Shown here: piece after piece, positions 1 to 9,948 of the stretch | How the letters are laid out: the number at the start of each line of letters is the position of its first letter | How positions within the stretch are numbered: the first letter of the stretch is position 1 | Source of the DNA: Eledone cirrhosa | Taxonomy: Eukaryota; Mollusca; Cephalopoda; Octopoda; Eledonidae | Assembly: GCA_964016885.1 (NCBI GenBank) | Contig: OZ024744.1 | Span: forward strand, 25,983,608-26,047,607 | Reading direction: 5' to 3' | DNA: 64,000 nucleotides | Translations under genes and position numbers: made by a program | Notes under the pieces: generated by a model | The model's input: only the letters and a program-made list of their open reading frames with translations | Told to the model about the DNA's origin: nothing | Databases searched by the model: none

Positions 1-710
1 ATGTTCTTCTGGTTTTATAATTTCACAAATTTCTGCCAATAGAGAAGAGTCGGTTTCTAACATAGACACAAGACTCTCTTATTGGAATTTACACAACATC
101 AACTAGCTAGGTATGTATGTATGTCTGCATGTGTAGATATTGATGTTATTGTATGTGTGGATGTGTATGTTTTGAGTTGTATGTGTGCATGTGTATATGC
201 TTTGTATCTGTACATGTGTATATGTTTTACATATTTTTACTGTTCCATTAATGGATCGTACTTGTTATTTCCTAACTAGCTGTGTTCTTTATGTTCCTGT
301 GAAGCCCAGCTTCTCAAGATTTGTACTGAAGCAGTTACTAACATATCCTAGTGCCCCAATAACCACAGGCATAAATCTGAAGGTATAATCAGGGTTCAGT
401 ATCTGCAGATTTCTCATCATTTCTGCATAAATATTCTCCTTTTCGCTAATATTTGATATTTTATTGGCATCTGCTGGGCAGTTAACTTCCACTACTGTGC
501 ACGCTTTCTTTTCCCTGTCCCATATTATTATATTTGGTCTGTTATGATTGCATTTTATTGGGGTTTTGGAACATTCCACCAGTACTCTTTCATATTATGT
601 ACATGGGTGTCTTACACATTACTGTAGCTTTTAATGTGTTTTTTGTCAGGGCTATCTTTCTACGGATTGCATTATACAGTGTTTTGGTCACTACATCATG
701 CCTCATAGTT
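1..710. repeat. Duplicated module, copy 1 (pairs with 1999-2690)
   Basis: This stretch and 1999-2690 are clearly homologous over about 700 bp. Both begin atgttctt.tggttttataa, share the gtcggtttctaacatag segment, and carry the same minus-strand retroelement fragment. Copy 1 starts at the first base of the window, so its true left edge is outside. The copies differ by scattered substitutions and by an insertion near 2222-2262. Confidence 0.8.
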
Positions 711-790
711 AAATAGAACCGCGATGACATCTTTAGACAGCTGCGTATGACATGGGTGACATCTTCGATGTTAATTCTGCGAGTCTGCAC
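289..790 (-). pseudogene. Retroelement C-terminal fragment with PD-(D/E)XK-like segment (copy 1)
   Basis: Minus-strand coding remnant in at least two frames. The upstream part (790 to 590) contains MSSRFYLTMRHDVVTKT. The downstream part (579 to 289) contains NRPNIIIWDREKKACTVVE followed by CPADAN and a conserved tail (ENIYAEMMRNLQILNPDYTF). The arrangement R-P-D/N-I-x-I-W-D ... K-x-C-x-V-x-E resembles the PD-(D/E)XK nuclease-like domain at the C-terminus of some non-LTR retroelement proteins. Here the expected PD is PN, so the nuclease would probably be inactive even if expressed. The frame break and the lack of an RT domain nearby mark it as a dead fragment. A second copy lies at about 2220-2590. 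The exact element family is not identified. Confidence 0.55.
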
Positions 791-799
791 TTATTGTCA

Positions 800-1060
800 C
801 ATCTAGGTGTTTTGCCTGCATCCCTATTTTTTTGTGAATCAGGTATTGCTAGAGCGTATCCTTCAAAGTGGGAGCCAATATAGCGGTTGTTGGTCCAAGA
901 TAGACTACTTTATCTATATTACTCTCACTCTGGAGCTTCCTGGCAACATATACATGCATGATTTTTTGCTGATAAGCATGCAGTTTTCTCATCTATCGAT
1001 TCACTGCGGTACTGCTGGGCAACTTCCCTGGGTGTGAGTTTTTTTTATTATCATGCAGGG
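800..1060. other. No recognised feature
   Basis: Mixed-composition sequence between the first retroelement fragment and the ATGT microsatellite. I see no coding similarity or repeat signature that I can name. Confidence 0.5.
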
Positions 1061-1065
1061 AATAT

Positions 1066-1240
1066 ACGTATGTATGTATGTATGTATGTATGTATGTATG
1101 TATGTATGTATGTATGTATGTATGTATGTATGTATGTATGTATGTATGTATGTATGTATGTATGTATGTATGCAGGTATGTATGTATGTATGTATGTATG
1201 TATGTATGTATGTATGTATGTATGTATGTATGTATGTATC
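1066..1240. repeat. (ATGT)n microsatellite
   Basis: About 175 bp of GTAT/ATGT tetranucleotide repeat with one interruption (atgcaggtatg near 1170). All six frames are open through it, which produces artefactual ORFs of the form YVCM or HTYI. Confidence 0.98.
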
Positions 1241-1489
1241 CCAGTACAACCTGTCTCATGGTCGGGTCGTTGGCGACTAAACTGGCAACCCCACCAAGGT
1301 TTCTTGGTGAGGAGGGTGACTTTGGACATCCTGCAGGACTAAAAACAAAACCTGTCAAAGGGCAAAGGGGCTCTTAAGAGTCAATGGCCATCCAAAATCA
1401 CCGGGAGAGATGACCCCTTAGCATTTGTCAAGGCAGAATTCTAGGAGAAGGAAAACTCTGATATAACACCTGCAACCCTGATGGTATCC

Positions 1490-1671
1490 AACAATTGTTT
1501 CTACTTTTGGCACAAGGCCAGCAATTATCCCAGTGTATTACTGGTACTTTATGTTATCGACCCCGTAAGGATGAAAGGCAAAGTTAACCTCGGCAGGATT
1601 TGACCTCAGTCCGTAAAGGAACGTAACTGTGCTGCAAAGCATGGCGTCCGACCCTCTACCGATACTGCCAG
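1490..1671 (-). mobile_element. tRNA-derived cephalopod-type SINE
   Basis: Nearly full copy on the minus strand. In the plus sequence it runs from aattgtttctacttttggca (the 3' end of the element) through cgaccccgtaaggatgaaag and ggcaggatttgacctcag (B-box region) to accctctaccgatactgcca (A-box region). This body recurs on both strands across the window and matches the organisation of tRNA-related SINEs described from octopus and squid. Confidence 0.85.
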
Positions 1672-1837
1672 TTGACTTGTTCTTCTTTTTGGTAAATATC
1701 ATCTTGGTTAAGAGAGTGAGACTGGCTTTGTGCAGTGCCTTTGCTCACTATAAAAGCTTCACGGCACAGGCATTGCTTTATATCTGGAGATCTCTCTGCA
1801 CTTGTCGTCACATGGTACCATGGGCCCAGCACTATGT

Positions 1838-1926
1838 GTCAATAATTGTCACAAGTGTAGTGTTTGTACCAGAATTTTCAGGTCGCTGGCTGGACTAAAA
1901 AGTCATACTCGTTCAGCGCATCGGTA
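1838..1926 (+). pseudogene. C2H2 zinc-finger tail of a retroelement ORF (copy 1)
   Basis: The plus frame reads NCHKCSVCTRIFRSLAGLKS then HTRSAHR and a stop. The spacing C-x2-C-x12-H-x4-H is a classical C2H2 finger. The stop is followed by a short 3' tail (cgtactcgaaaacgagttgg) that ends in an ATGTATGT run, as expected for a non-LTR retroelement 3' end with a simple-repeat tail. Upstream coding sequence is missing, so this is a 5'-truncated copy. The second copy is at 2754-2843. Confidence 0.6.
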
Positions 1927-1998
1927 GGGGTTCTCCTACATGGATATAAAGTAGTGGCCGTACTCGAAAACGAGTTGGCAGCCACCATGTATGTAAGT

Positions 1999-2690
1999 AT
2001 GTTCTTTTGGTTTTATAATTTCACAAATGTTGTGCCAATAGAGAGAGAGTCGGTTTCTAACATAGATACAAGACTCTCTCATTGGAATTTAAACATCATC
2101 AACTAAGTAGATATGTATGCATGTCTGCATGCATGTATAGATATGGATGTTATTGTATGTGTGGATGTGGATGTTTTGCGTTGCATGCGTGCATGTGTAT
2201 ATGCTTTGCATCTGTACATCTATAATTTTTGGAATTCCAAAAATGTTTGGAATGTTTTACATATTTTTACTTTTCCATTAATGGATTGTACATGTAATTT
2301 CCTAACTAGTTGTGTTCTTTCTGTTCCTGTGAAGCCTAGCTTCTCAATATTTGTATTGTGGCAGTTACTAACATATCCCAGTGCCCCAATAATCAGAGGC
2401 ATAAATCTGAAGGTGTAATCAGGGCGGAGTATCTGCAGATTTCTCATCAGTTCTGCATAAATATTCTCCTTTCCGCTAATCTTTGATATTATATTGGCAT
2501 CTGCTGGGCAGCTAATTTCCACTACTGTGCATGCTTTCTTCTCCCTGTCCCAAATCATAATATCTGGTCTGTTATGCCTGCATTTCATTGGGTTTTTAAT
2601 GGAACATTCTACCAGTACTCTTCATGTTATGTACGTGAATGTCTTCCACATTGCTGTAGCTTTTATTGTGCTTATTTTCGGGGCTATGTC
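1999..2690. repeat. Duplicated module, copy 2
   Basis: Homologous to 1-710. It begins directly after the ATGTATGTAAGT end of the zinc-finger element and is cut on the right by a GTAT microsatellite. Because copy 1 starts at the window edge with the same bases, the same junction may exist just outside the window. Confidence 0.8.
2220..2588 (-). pseudogene. Retroelement C-terminal fragment with PD-(D/E)XK-like segment (copy 2)
   Basis: Open minus frame of about 122 codons with NRPDIMIWDREKKACTVVE, then ISCPADANIISKISGKENIY. Unlike copy 1 it keeps the PD dipeptide and the downstream E, so the nuclease-like motif is intact. The motif pattern (PD, 15-20 residues, then E-x-S) is consistent with a PD-(D/E)XK fold, but this is inferred from the pattern only. 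No RT domain is attached, and an insertion distorts the C-terminal end (FQTFLEFQKL). It is best read as a truncated retroelement protein. Confidence 0.55.
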
Positions 2691-2698
2691 TGTCTGTC

Positions 2699-2752
2699 TG
2701 TATGTATGTATGTATGTATGTATGTATGTATGTATGTATGTATGTATGTATG
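2699..2752. repeat. (GTAT)n microsatellite
   Basis: About 13 tandem GTAT units between the minus-strand retroelement fragment and the second zinc-finger fragment. Confidence 0.97.
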
Positions 2753-2753
2753 T

Positions 2754-2843
2754 GTCAATAATTGTCACAAGTGTAGTGTTTGTACCAGAGTTTTCAAGTC
2801 GCTGGGTGGACTAAAAAGTCACACTCGTTCAGCGCATCGGTAG
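2754..2843 (+). pseudogene. C2H2 zinc-finger tail of a retroelement ORF (copy 2)
   Basis: Reads NNCHKCSVCTRVFKSLGGLK then SHTRSAHR and a stop, with C-x2-C-x12-H-x4-H spacing. Its 3' tail is almost identical to that of copy 1 and again ends in an ATGTATGT run at about 2902. The upstream sequence is a GTAT microsatellite, so only the last 30 codons remain. Confidence 0.6.
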
Positions 2844-2901
2844 GGGTTCTCCTACATGGATATAAAATAGTGGCCGTACTCGAAAACGAGTTGGCAGCCA
2901 C

Positions 2902-2957
2902 CATGTATGTATGTATGCATGTATGTATGTATGTATGGATGGATGGATGGATGGATT
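2902..2957. repeat. (GTAT)n/(GGAT)n compound microsatellite
   Basis: An ATGTATGT tail changes into GGATGGAT units. It lies at the 3' end of the zinc-finger retroelement and probably began as its simple-repeat tail. Confidence 0.9.
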
Positions 2958-3135
2958 GATTGTCCCATAAGTCCTGATGGACTCGTTTGACCGTCGTACT
3001 GACATACGATATTTCTTGAGTACTTTAAACCTGGCAGATGTTATGCCAGGTCTAAACACGACGGATTTCTTCCAGAGACCGTGATAGATTGATAGAATTG
3101 GAGAGAGATATTGGAAGAATCGATCTCATTTGGGG

Positions 3136-3250
3136 CTGGTACTGTTTTTATCTACCTTGAAAGGGTGAAAGGCAAAGTTGGCTTCGGCAGGATTTGAACA
3201 AATACCACAAATTTTTCTATCCGACGTTCTAATGAGACTGCCAATCGGCG
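3136..3250 (-). mobile_element. SINE, diverged copy
   Basis: The minus-strand element is recognised by gggtgaaaggcaaagttggc, then ttcggcaggatttgaac (B-box region) and ccgac..ctaatgagactgcc (A-box region). It lacks the 3' part seen in other copies and is more diverged. Confidence 0.7.
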
Positions 3251-3364
3251 CCTCTGCATATTGACATACATAGTTTGATATAAGAACCAGTATTCCTGGC
3301 AGTAAAGTGGCTATTTGACGGAGTCGTTAGAAAGTCGGATAGAATGCATGAATGTTTTGTGGTA

Positions 3365-3470
3365 CTGAGGCCTGGAGTGTGATGGGCTCCGCCATGTTTT
3401 AAAAATTGTCTATAAACGCCGGATGTCAATACGGTGCCCCTACAACTTTATCAGCAGTTACAGAACCATG
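3365..3470 (+). repeat. Dispersed repeat of unknown family (module A-like)
   Basis: Contains aggcctggagtgtgatgggc and ggatgtcaatacggtgcccc. The same two segments occur at 60735-60840, and the second occurs again at 61238-61290. It is a dispersed repeat whose class I cannot name. Confidence 0.5.
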
Positions 3471-3479
3471 CATGCATTC

Positions 3480-3690
3480 CTCACTTAGAACGACCCAGTG
3501 GTTAAAGAATAAAAATAAAACTGTATTAGAAGTGTAAAATAATGGAGTAGTTTTTTTGTTTTGTTTTTTAAATAACATATATATATTAATTGTTTAGTGT
3601 GGAATACAAAAAATGTTCTGAATGAAAATATAAACAGAGCATATAAATAAATTTACAGTAGAATAACATAACAAATATGTTTTAAAATAA
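3480..3690. other. AT-rich spacer
   Basis: AT-rich sequence directly 3' (in minus-strand terms) of the LINE coding fragment. It may hold the LINE 3' UTR, but no clear poly(A) or simple tail is visible. Confidence 0.4.
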
Positions 3691-3694
3691 CACA

Positions 3695-5155
3695 TTAGGA
3701 CAATGGGATTGATGAGTTAATATAGCTATACAACAACCACAACGGTACGCAATGGTGCTCACCCACAGCCCCGGCGGACAGAATGGAGAAGACGTTTCCC
3801 CGGAGGACGGCAAGGGAGACGCGCTGGAAAAGCCACTCCAACTCGCGGGGCTCACACCTGCGGCTGGCCAGCTCAGCTCGTATGGTGGTGAGTAAGGAGG
3901 TAGCCCTGGGGCCGAGGACACCAGAAGTCTCTACAGGGGGAGAAGGAGGAGGGGCGTCTACTGGGCTAAGTCCCAGCCGGTCCCACGTCTCACAGGCGGC
4001 CTCACGTTCTCTGAACACAGGGGGTTCTGTTATTTTGAAGAACCCTGCTGACGAGGAAGCGGCACGAGGTTACCGACGAAAGATACGCCGGAAAAGCTAG
4101 TGAGATCGGGGACCGGAGGCTAAGGCCGCCATACCTGACCGGTAATGTGTCCTGTTGCCACCCTATGTCGTCAAACTTGACGTTGCATATCCCCACGGCT
4201 GCTGCTCGGATACAAGTATCGAGGTCAGCGAGGAGAGATGTTTGGGTGTAGCACAGAGCGCTGCGGAGTGTATAGCGGAGCTTCGGCATGGCGAAGCAGT
4301 TCCTCAGCAGAAAGAGAGCTGGGTGGCCGTCAATCAAGCCCAGTCGGCTCGTGAGAGTCTGGAGCTGTTGAAGCCTTGACCTGATGGTGGAGCGCATGGC
4401 CGGCAGGTGGGTCGGTGACCCGAGGATGAGGACATCCTCTTTGGAGGGTCACCTGAACCTGGCGGAGAATGGACCGCACGTTCAAGACGGAGGCTGCAAA
4501 GCTCTGAGCATCGTGGCTGACGTTCAGCACCTCCGACTTGGCCGAGTTGACCTGGAGGCCGATTCCTGCCAGGGCAGAAACCACCGATTGAAAGTCATGG
4601 CAGACCGCCCTACGTAGCATCATCCAGATACCAAACGTTGAGAGGGGACGTGATACTCCGGGCGATGTGTTCAATACCATGGGCGAACAGGAGGGGTCCC
4701 ATAGGGTTGCCCTGTTGGACCCCAATAGCTGAGGGTATGACCGTATCAGCAGCAAGGAGCATGCTCAGGGCTCCATATGACAGGTAGGCCAGTGGGTAGG
4801 CAGAGGGGACTCGGCTGAGACAGGCCTCGAGCAGATGATCCCGGCCTAAAGAGTTGAAGGCATTCCTCATGTCAAGCTTGACAATGAGGTACCTGAAGTC
4901 CCTGGATACCGGTTCCGATGGGCAGCTGCTGAAGAACTGCCTGGTTGCATGAGCGACCCCCTCACAGCCACCGGACACGCCGACACCCAGTTGCACCGGA
5001 CTAAATTCCTCACCCAGTTCGTGTGTTACGGACTTGCAGATCACCTTGGCAGCCACTCTCTGGAAGACATTGCCCACAGCAATGGGGCGTATGGCACCCT
5101 CTTTCATCAAAAACAAAAACTTAAATATGGTTGAAAATCCAACTAAAGACAACAA
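3695..5155 (-). pseudogene. 5'-truncated non-LTR retrotransposon reverse transcriptase
   Basis: The minus-strand RT is spread over three frames. From 5155 to 4610 it reads KEGAIRPIAVGNVFQRVAAK, a region with VKLDMRNAFNSL (RT motif A, catalytic D), GVQQGNPMGPLLF (motif B) and WYLDDAT (motif C, YxDD type). A frameshift near 4610 leads to GIGLQVNSAKSEVLNVS (motif D/E region). Another near 4390 leads to FAMPKLRYTLRSALCY and DTLPVRYGGLSLRSP, a thumb and C-terminal region typical of this LINE type. A third leads to SPPVETSGVLGPRATSLL at the C-terminus. Nothing N-terminal to the RT palm is present (no APE or RLE domain). It is a dead, 5'-truncated copy; the catalytic residues D and DD are still readable. 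The family clade was not determined. Confidence 0.85.
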
Positions 5156-5159
5156 TGCA

Positions 5160-5890
5160 GATTAAAGCGGCATATAGGAAGAGGCGTTAGAGCGTCATAT
5201 AGAATGTTTTGTGCCATTCGGCTTTGTGTTCAAATCATGCAGGTCGACTTTACCCTTCATATTTTCGGGGTTGACAAAGATCAAGTTCAGTAATATAGAC
5301 AATTCTTTGCCCCCCCCCCCCCTCTCTCCTTTTCTCTCTATTTATCTATCTATCTCTGTCCATGTGTTTCTCTCTCGCCCCCTCTCTCTCTTAAAGAAAT
5401 TGGCTGTTGGCAAACCTGAACAGGCATGGATCCGACACTGTTTTAAAACAACCAACGTCCATGATGACAATCGTTCAAATATTGAATAATGTGGCGGCAC
5501 ATGGAAGAAATGAACATGGTAGTATGATACAAAAATAGATACATATATGGTGAAGTTGGTAATCTGAAAGTATTTAAATGTTTCGTGTTTGCCAATTCTT
5601 TTGACACATTCAGTAGATTAGATTAAAACAAGCAATATCTGGGACAATCCTACCAGGACCTTCAGATAATGAATCAATCTTTCAATTTGAGTCTAACAAA
5701 TTTACATTTCCCTCTTTGTCACATTTCATTAAGATTTTTTAATAGTCAACTTCACCTGATCTATAAGCCAAGCAACATCCATCCTTTGTCTTTGAATTAA
5801 TCGTTGCCGCAGATGTTTATTTCTGAAAGAAATAGGTCAAATGTTTGTTACCGCATTTCAAGTAAATCATTTCTGCATTTAGTCGTCATT
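5160..5890. other. Non-coding spacer with short C and CT runs
   Basis: Contains a poly-C run near 5311, CT-rich sequence to about 5395, then AT-rich unique sequence. No gene or nameable element was seen. Confidence 0.5.
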
Positions 5891-5929
5891 TTCTGCTAAT
5901 TATAATTAAGTCTCAATTGTAATTTTTGC

Positions 5930-6305
5930 ATTAGTTTCACTACAGTTGATTGGAAGAAGTAAAAAAGAAAATTTAGATTGAGAAGAATGGAATGTAAAAT
6001 AGGAAAATATAAAGAAAAAATACTGGAAAAGGGAGGGAATGGTAATGACTCTTGTGTCACAGAAGAATGGGTAGTGGGGAGGAGGAGGGTGTGGTGGTAA
6101 TGGAGCTGCGCCCACAGACGAGAACGCAAAAGCATTCCCGCGGACAATGGCGAACGACATCCGCTGAAACTGATACCCCACCTCACGAGGCTCCTTCCGC
6201 TGACGGGCAGCCCACGTTCCGATCTTACGGAGGAGCTGAACTGTAAGGGGTCCAAGCACGCCGGAGGTCTCCACGAAGACCGGTGTGAAGAGTAAGTGGC
6301 CAACA
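5930..6305 (-). mobile_element. LINE 3' end, subfamily 2 (C-terminal codons plus 3' UTR)
   Basis: The minus frame reads METSGVLGPLTVQLLRKIGT, then KEPREVGYQFQRMSFAIVRG. It is related to the C-terminus of the LINE at 3695-5155 but clearly a different subfamily. Downstream on the minus strand is a UTR-like stretch whose plus-strand form is gaatggaatgtaaaatagga. The same UTR recurs at 53209-53325, showing that both are 3' ends of one LINE subfamily. The copy is severely 5'-truncated. Confidence 0.75.
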
Positions 6306-6540
6306 CTCTCCGTATTTGATTATCTTCCTTTGCATGGCGGACCGCGGTCTCGGATTTTGTGGCCGAAGCGACTAAGTTGGAGGTAGGGAACGTGTGACAA
6401 CATGATTGGTGACTTAGAATAACTCATTAAAGTATTAAATACGTGACATGCAGTCAACTGGCAGAGGTGTTAGATTATTATGTACAATAGTTTATAACTT
6501 TATAACTATTAATCCGTGTGGTGATCAAATGGGGTCCCAC
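6305..6540. other. Spacer between LINE fragments
   Basis: Unique-looking sequence. The start (gcatggcggaccgcggtctc) may be related to an A-box/B-box repeat, but I cannot support this. Confidence 0.35.
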
Positions 6541-6544
6541 GTGC

Positions 6545-6715
6545 TGGCCTCCCCACAGCCCCGGAGGACAGGATGGAGGTGTTTCCCCGGAGGATGGTAA
6601 GGGAGATGCGCTGGAAGAGCCATTCCATCTCGCGAGGCTCACACCTGTGACTGGCCAGCTCAGCGCCTATGGTGGTGAGTAGGGAGTAGCCCTAGGGCCA
6701 AGGACACCTGTCGGA
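6545..6715 (-). mobile_element. LINE 3' coding fragment, subfamily 1
   Basis: Close match to 3760-3945: cacagccccggaggacagga, ggtgtttccccggagga and ccagctcagcgcctatggtg. It is therefore a second copy of the C-terminal part of the same LINE subfamily as the RT at 3695-5155, without the RT domain. Confidence 0.75.
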
Positions 6716-6719
6716 GAGC

Positions 6720-7115
6720 GACCGGTACTTGGAGAGTTTGGCCTCCTCAGCCCGACCTGCAGCAGTACCTGGGTTAGTCGCTACGAAATGCCTTATAATA
6801 TTTAGTTTGGTTTGTTTTTGTTATTTTTGTGGCGAGAGTGGTGCGAGTGAATGGGCCTGCTCTGAATATATACTTGTAAATTGGAGGTACTCAACCCGGG
6901 TGAAGAAAGTTCTCGGGTGGTGAGGGTGACCATCGATCTTTGTTAGCTTCACTTCGATTAACTCTTGATACCCTCGCCCCTATTACCCTATTACTCCACA
7001 TTACGTGTTCCAGTCAACAGACTGAGCCCCTGCTGGAGCTTAATTTTATGTGTTGTTTACATTATTTCATTTTAGTAAAGATAAAATCCACAACAAATAA
7101 TTATTTCTTCCATCT
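6720..7115. other. No recognised feature
   Basis: Mixed sequence between the LINE fragment and the GT-rich minisatellite. I see no supported gene. Confidence 0.5.
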
Positions 7116-7116
7116 G

Positions 7117-9236
7117 TGTGACTGGTTGTGTGTGTATGTTAGGTTGTGTGTGTATGTTTGGCTGTGTGTGTGTATGTTTGGTTGTGTGTGTGTGTTGGTT
7201 GCGTGTGTATGTTTGGTTGTGTGTGTGTATGTTTGGTTATGTGTGCGTGTGGCCCTGTGTGTGTGTATGTTTGGTTGTGTGTGTATGTTTGGCTGTGTGT
7301 GTGTTTGGTTGTGTGTGTGTATTGGTTGCGTGTGTATGTTTGGTTGTGTGTGTGTATGTTTGGTTGTATGTGTGTATGTTTGGTTGTGTGTGTATGTATG
7401 GCTGTGTGTGTATGTTTGGTTGTGTGTGTGTGTTGGTTGTGTGTGTGTTTGTTTGTGTGTGTTTATGTTTGGTTGTGTGTGTATGTTTGGTTGTGTGTGT
7501 GCATGTTTGGTTGTGTGTGTATGTTTGGTTGAGTGTGTGTTTGTTTATGTGTGTGTATGTTTGGTTGTGTGTGTGTATGTTTGTGTGTGTGTATGTTTGG
7601 CTGCGTGTGTATGTTTGGTTGTGTGCGTGTATGTTTGGTTGTGTGTGTATGTTTGGTTGCGTGTGTGTATGTTTGGTTGTGTGTGTATGTTTGGTTGTGT
7701 GTGTGTTTGTTTGTGTGTGTATGTTTGGTTGTGTGTGTACGTTTTGTTATGTGTGTGTATGTTTGGTTGTGTGTGTATGTTTGGTTGTGTGTCTGTGTGT
7801 TTGGTTGTGTGTGTGTTTGGTTGTGTGTGTATGTTTGGTTGTGTGTGTATGTTTGGTTATGGGTGTATGTTTGGTTTTATGTATATGTTTGGTTGTGTGT
7901 GTGTGTTTCGTTGTGTGTGTGTTTCGTTGTGTGTGTGTGTTTCTATGTGTATGTTTGGTTGTGTGTGTGTGTATGATTGGTTGTGTGTGTGTATGATTGG
8001 TTGTGTGTGTGTATGTTTGGTTATGTGTGCGTGTGGCTATGTGTGTGTGTATGTTTGGTTGTGTGTGTGTATGTTCGGTTGTGTGTATATAGGTTTGGTT
8101 GTGTGTGTGTTTGGTTGTGTGTATATATGTTTGGTTGTATGAGTGTATGTTTGGTTGTCTGTGTATATGTATGGTTGTGTGTGTGTATGTTTGGATGTAT
8201 GTGTGTGGCTGTGTGTATGTTTGGTTGTGTGTGTATATCTTTGGTTGTGTGTGTGTGTATGTTTGGTTATGTGTGTGTATGTTTGGTTGTGTGTGTATGT
8301 TTAGTTGTGTGTATGTATGGTTATGTGTGTGTATGTTTGGTTATGTGTGTGTATGTATGGTTGTGTGTGTGTGTATGTATAGTTGTGTGTGTTTGTATGT
8401 ATAGTTGTGTGTGTGTTTGGTTGTGTGTATGTATGGTTATGTGTGTGTATGTTTGGTTGTGTGTGTATGGTTCTGTGTGTATGTATGGTTATGTGTGAGT
8501 ATGTATGGTTATGTGTGTGTATATATGGTTATGTGTGTCTATGTATGGTTATGTGTGTGCATGTATGGTTATGTGGGTGTATGTATGGTTATGTGTGTGT
8601 ATGTATGGTTATGTGTATGTATGTATGGTTATGGGTGTATGTATGGTTGTGTGTGTGTATGTATGGTTATGTGTGTGTATGTATGGTTATGTGTGTATGT
8701 ATGGTTATGTGTATGTATGGTTATATATGTGTATGTATGGTTATGTGTGTGTATGTATGATTATGTATGTGTATGTATGGTTGTGTGTGTGTATGTATGG
8801 TTATGTGTGTATGTATGGTTGTGTGTGTATGTATGGTTATGTATGTGTATGTATGGTTGTGTGTGTGTATGTATGGTTATGTGTGTCTATGTATGGTTAT
8901 GTGTGTATTTATGGTTATGTGTATGTATGGTTATATATGTGTATGTATGGTTATGTGTGTGTATGTATGGTTATGTATGTGTATGTATGGTTGTGTGTGT
9001 GTATGTATGGTTATGTGTGTATGTATGGTTGTGTGTGTATGTATGGTTATGTATGTGTACATATGGTTATCTGTGTGTATGTATGATTATGTGTGTTTAT
9101 GTATGGTTATGTGTGTGTAAGTATGGTTATGTGTGTGTATGTATGGCTATGTGTGTGTATGTATGGTTATGTGTGTGTATGAATAGTTATATGTATATGT
9201 ATGTTTGTGTGTGTGTATGTTTTGCTATGTGTGTAC
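7117..9236. repeat. GT-rich minisatellite, about 2.1 kb
   Basis: Irregular tandem array of about 16-22 bp units. The left half is dominated by tgtgtgtatgtttggt and the right half (from about 8300) by tgtgtgtatgtatggtta, with a gradual change between them. The plus strand is almost devoid of C and low in A. Three plus frames stay open for up to 400 codons because the unit contains no stop. The resulting peptides (CVCMFGCV, CVCMYGYV) are low-complexity artefacts. Confidence 0.95.
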
Positions 9237-9320
9237 ACGTGTGTATTATGTCCGCTCCTCTTAAATGTCTTTCAATCTAACAAAACCCACTATCTATCTT
9301 TTTTATATCTCTCTTCCCAC

Positions 9321-9326
<6 letters not shown>

Positions 9327-9354
<28 letters not shown>

Positions 9355-9365
9355 CTGTGTATGTG

Positions 9366-9408
<43 letters not shown>

Positions 9409-9461
9409 ATGTGTGTGTGTTTGTGTATGTATATATGTATATATATATATATATATATACA
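9327..9461. repeat. Compound CT/TA/GT microsatellite
   Basis: A (CT)n run, then (TA)n, a GT-rich middle, and (TA)n again. Simple sequence only. Confidence 0.95.
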
Positions 9462-9464
9462 CAC

Positions 9465-9860
9465 ATTTCAATCTTTCGATCTCTATCTTTTTTCTCTTTC
9501 TCATTCTCATCGTACACCCTCTACCTCCTCAGATTTCATCCTCTCCCCCTCACCCCCTCTACTTCACCTGTTCAGGCGTTTGAAATAAAATACGGGACTA
9601 GATATTAAATTATGATAAATCACTACTTCAAATGTATTTCAGATGGATTTAAGGCTTTGTAAGCAAACATTTTCAAACGATATTGAAAGTAAATAGATCT
9701 GAGATTCAACTCTTGGTTGTGATTAATATTAATTCCAAAGACCGTAATTCCTCACATGTTTAGTATTAGTGAAACTCTATGTGGTCTTTGAGAGTAATTA
9801 TCATTTTTGTAGGCAAAATAAGTGAAATTAAACGAAAATAAATTAAACGGTACGATTTTG
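9465..9860. other. AT-rich spacer
   Basis: A CT-rich stretch followed by AT-rich unique sequence. No gene or element was recognised. Confidence 0.5.
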
Positions 9861-9914
9861 TGAGTGTATACACACAACTATATATATAGAAACACATACA
9901 TTAACACCACCACC

Positions 9915-9924
<10 letters not shown>

Positions 9925-9948
<24 letters not shown>

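Noticed and set aside
6940..9280. Plus-strand open frames of up to 400 codons, Cys/Val/Gly-rich
   Set aside because: They lie wholly in the GT minisatellite; three frames are open together and the peptide is just the translated repeat.
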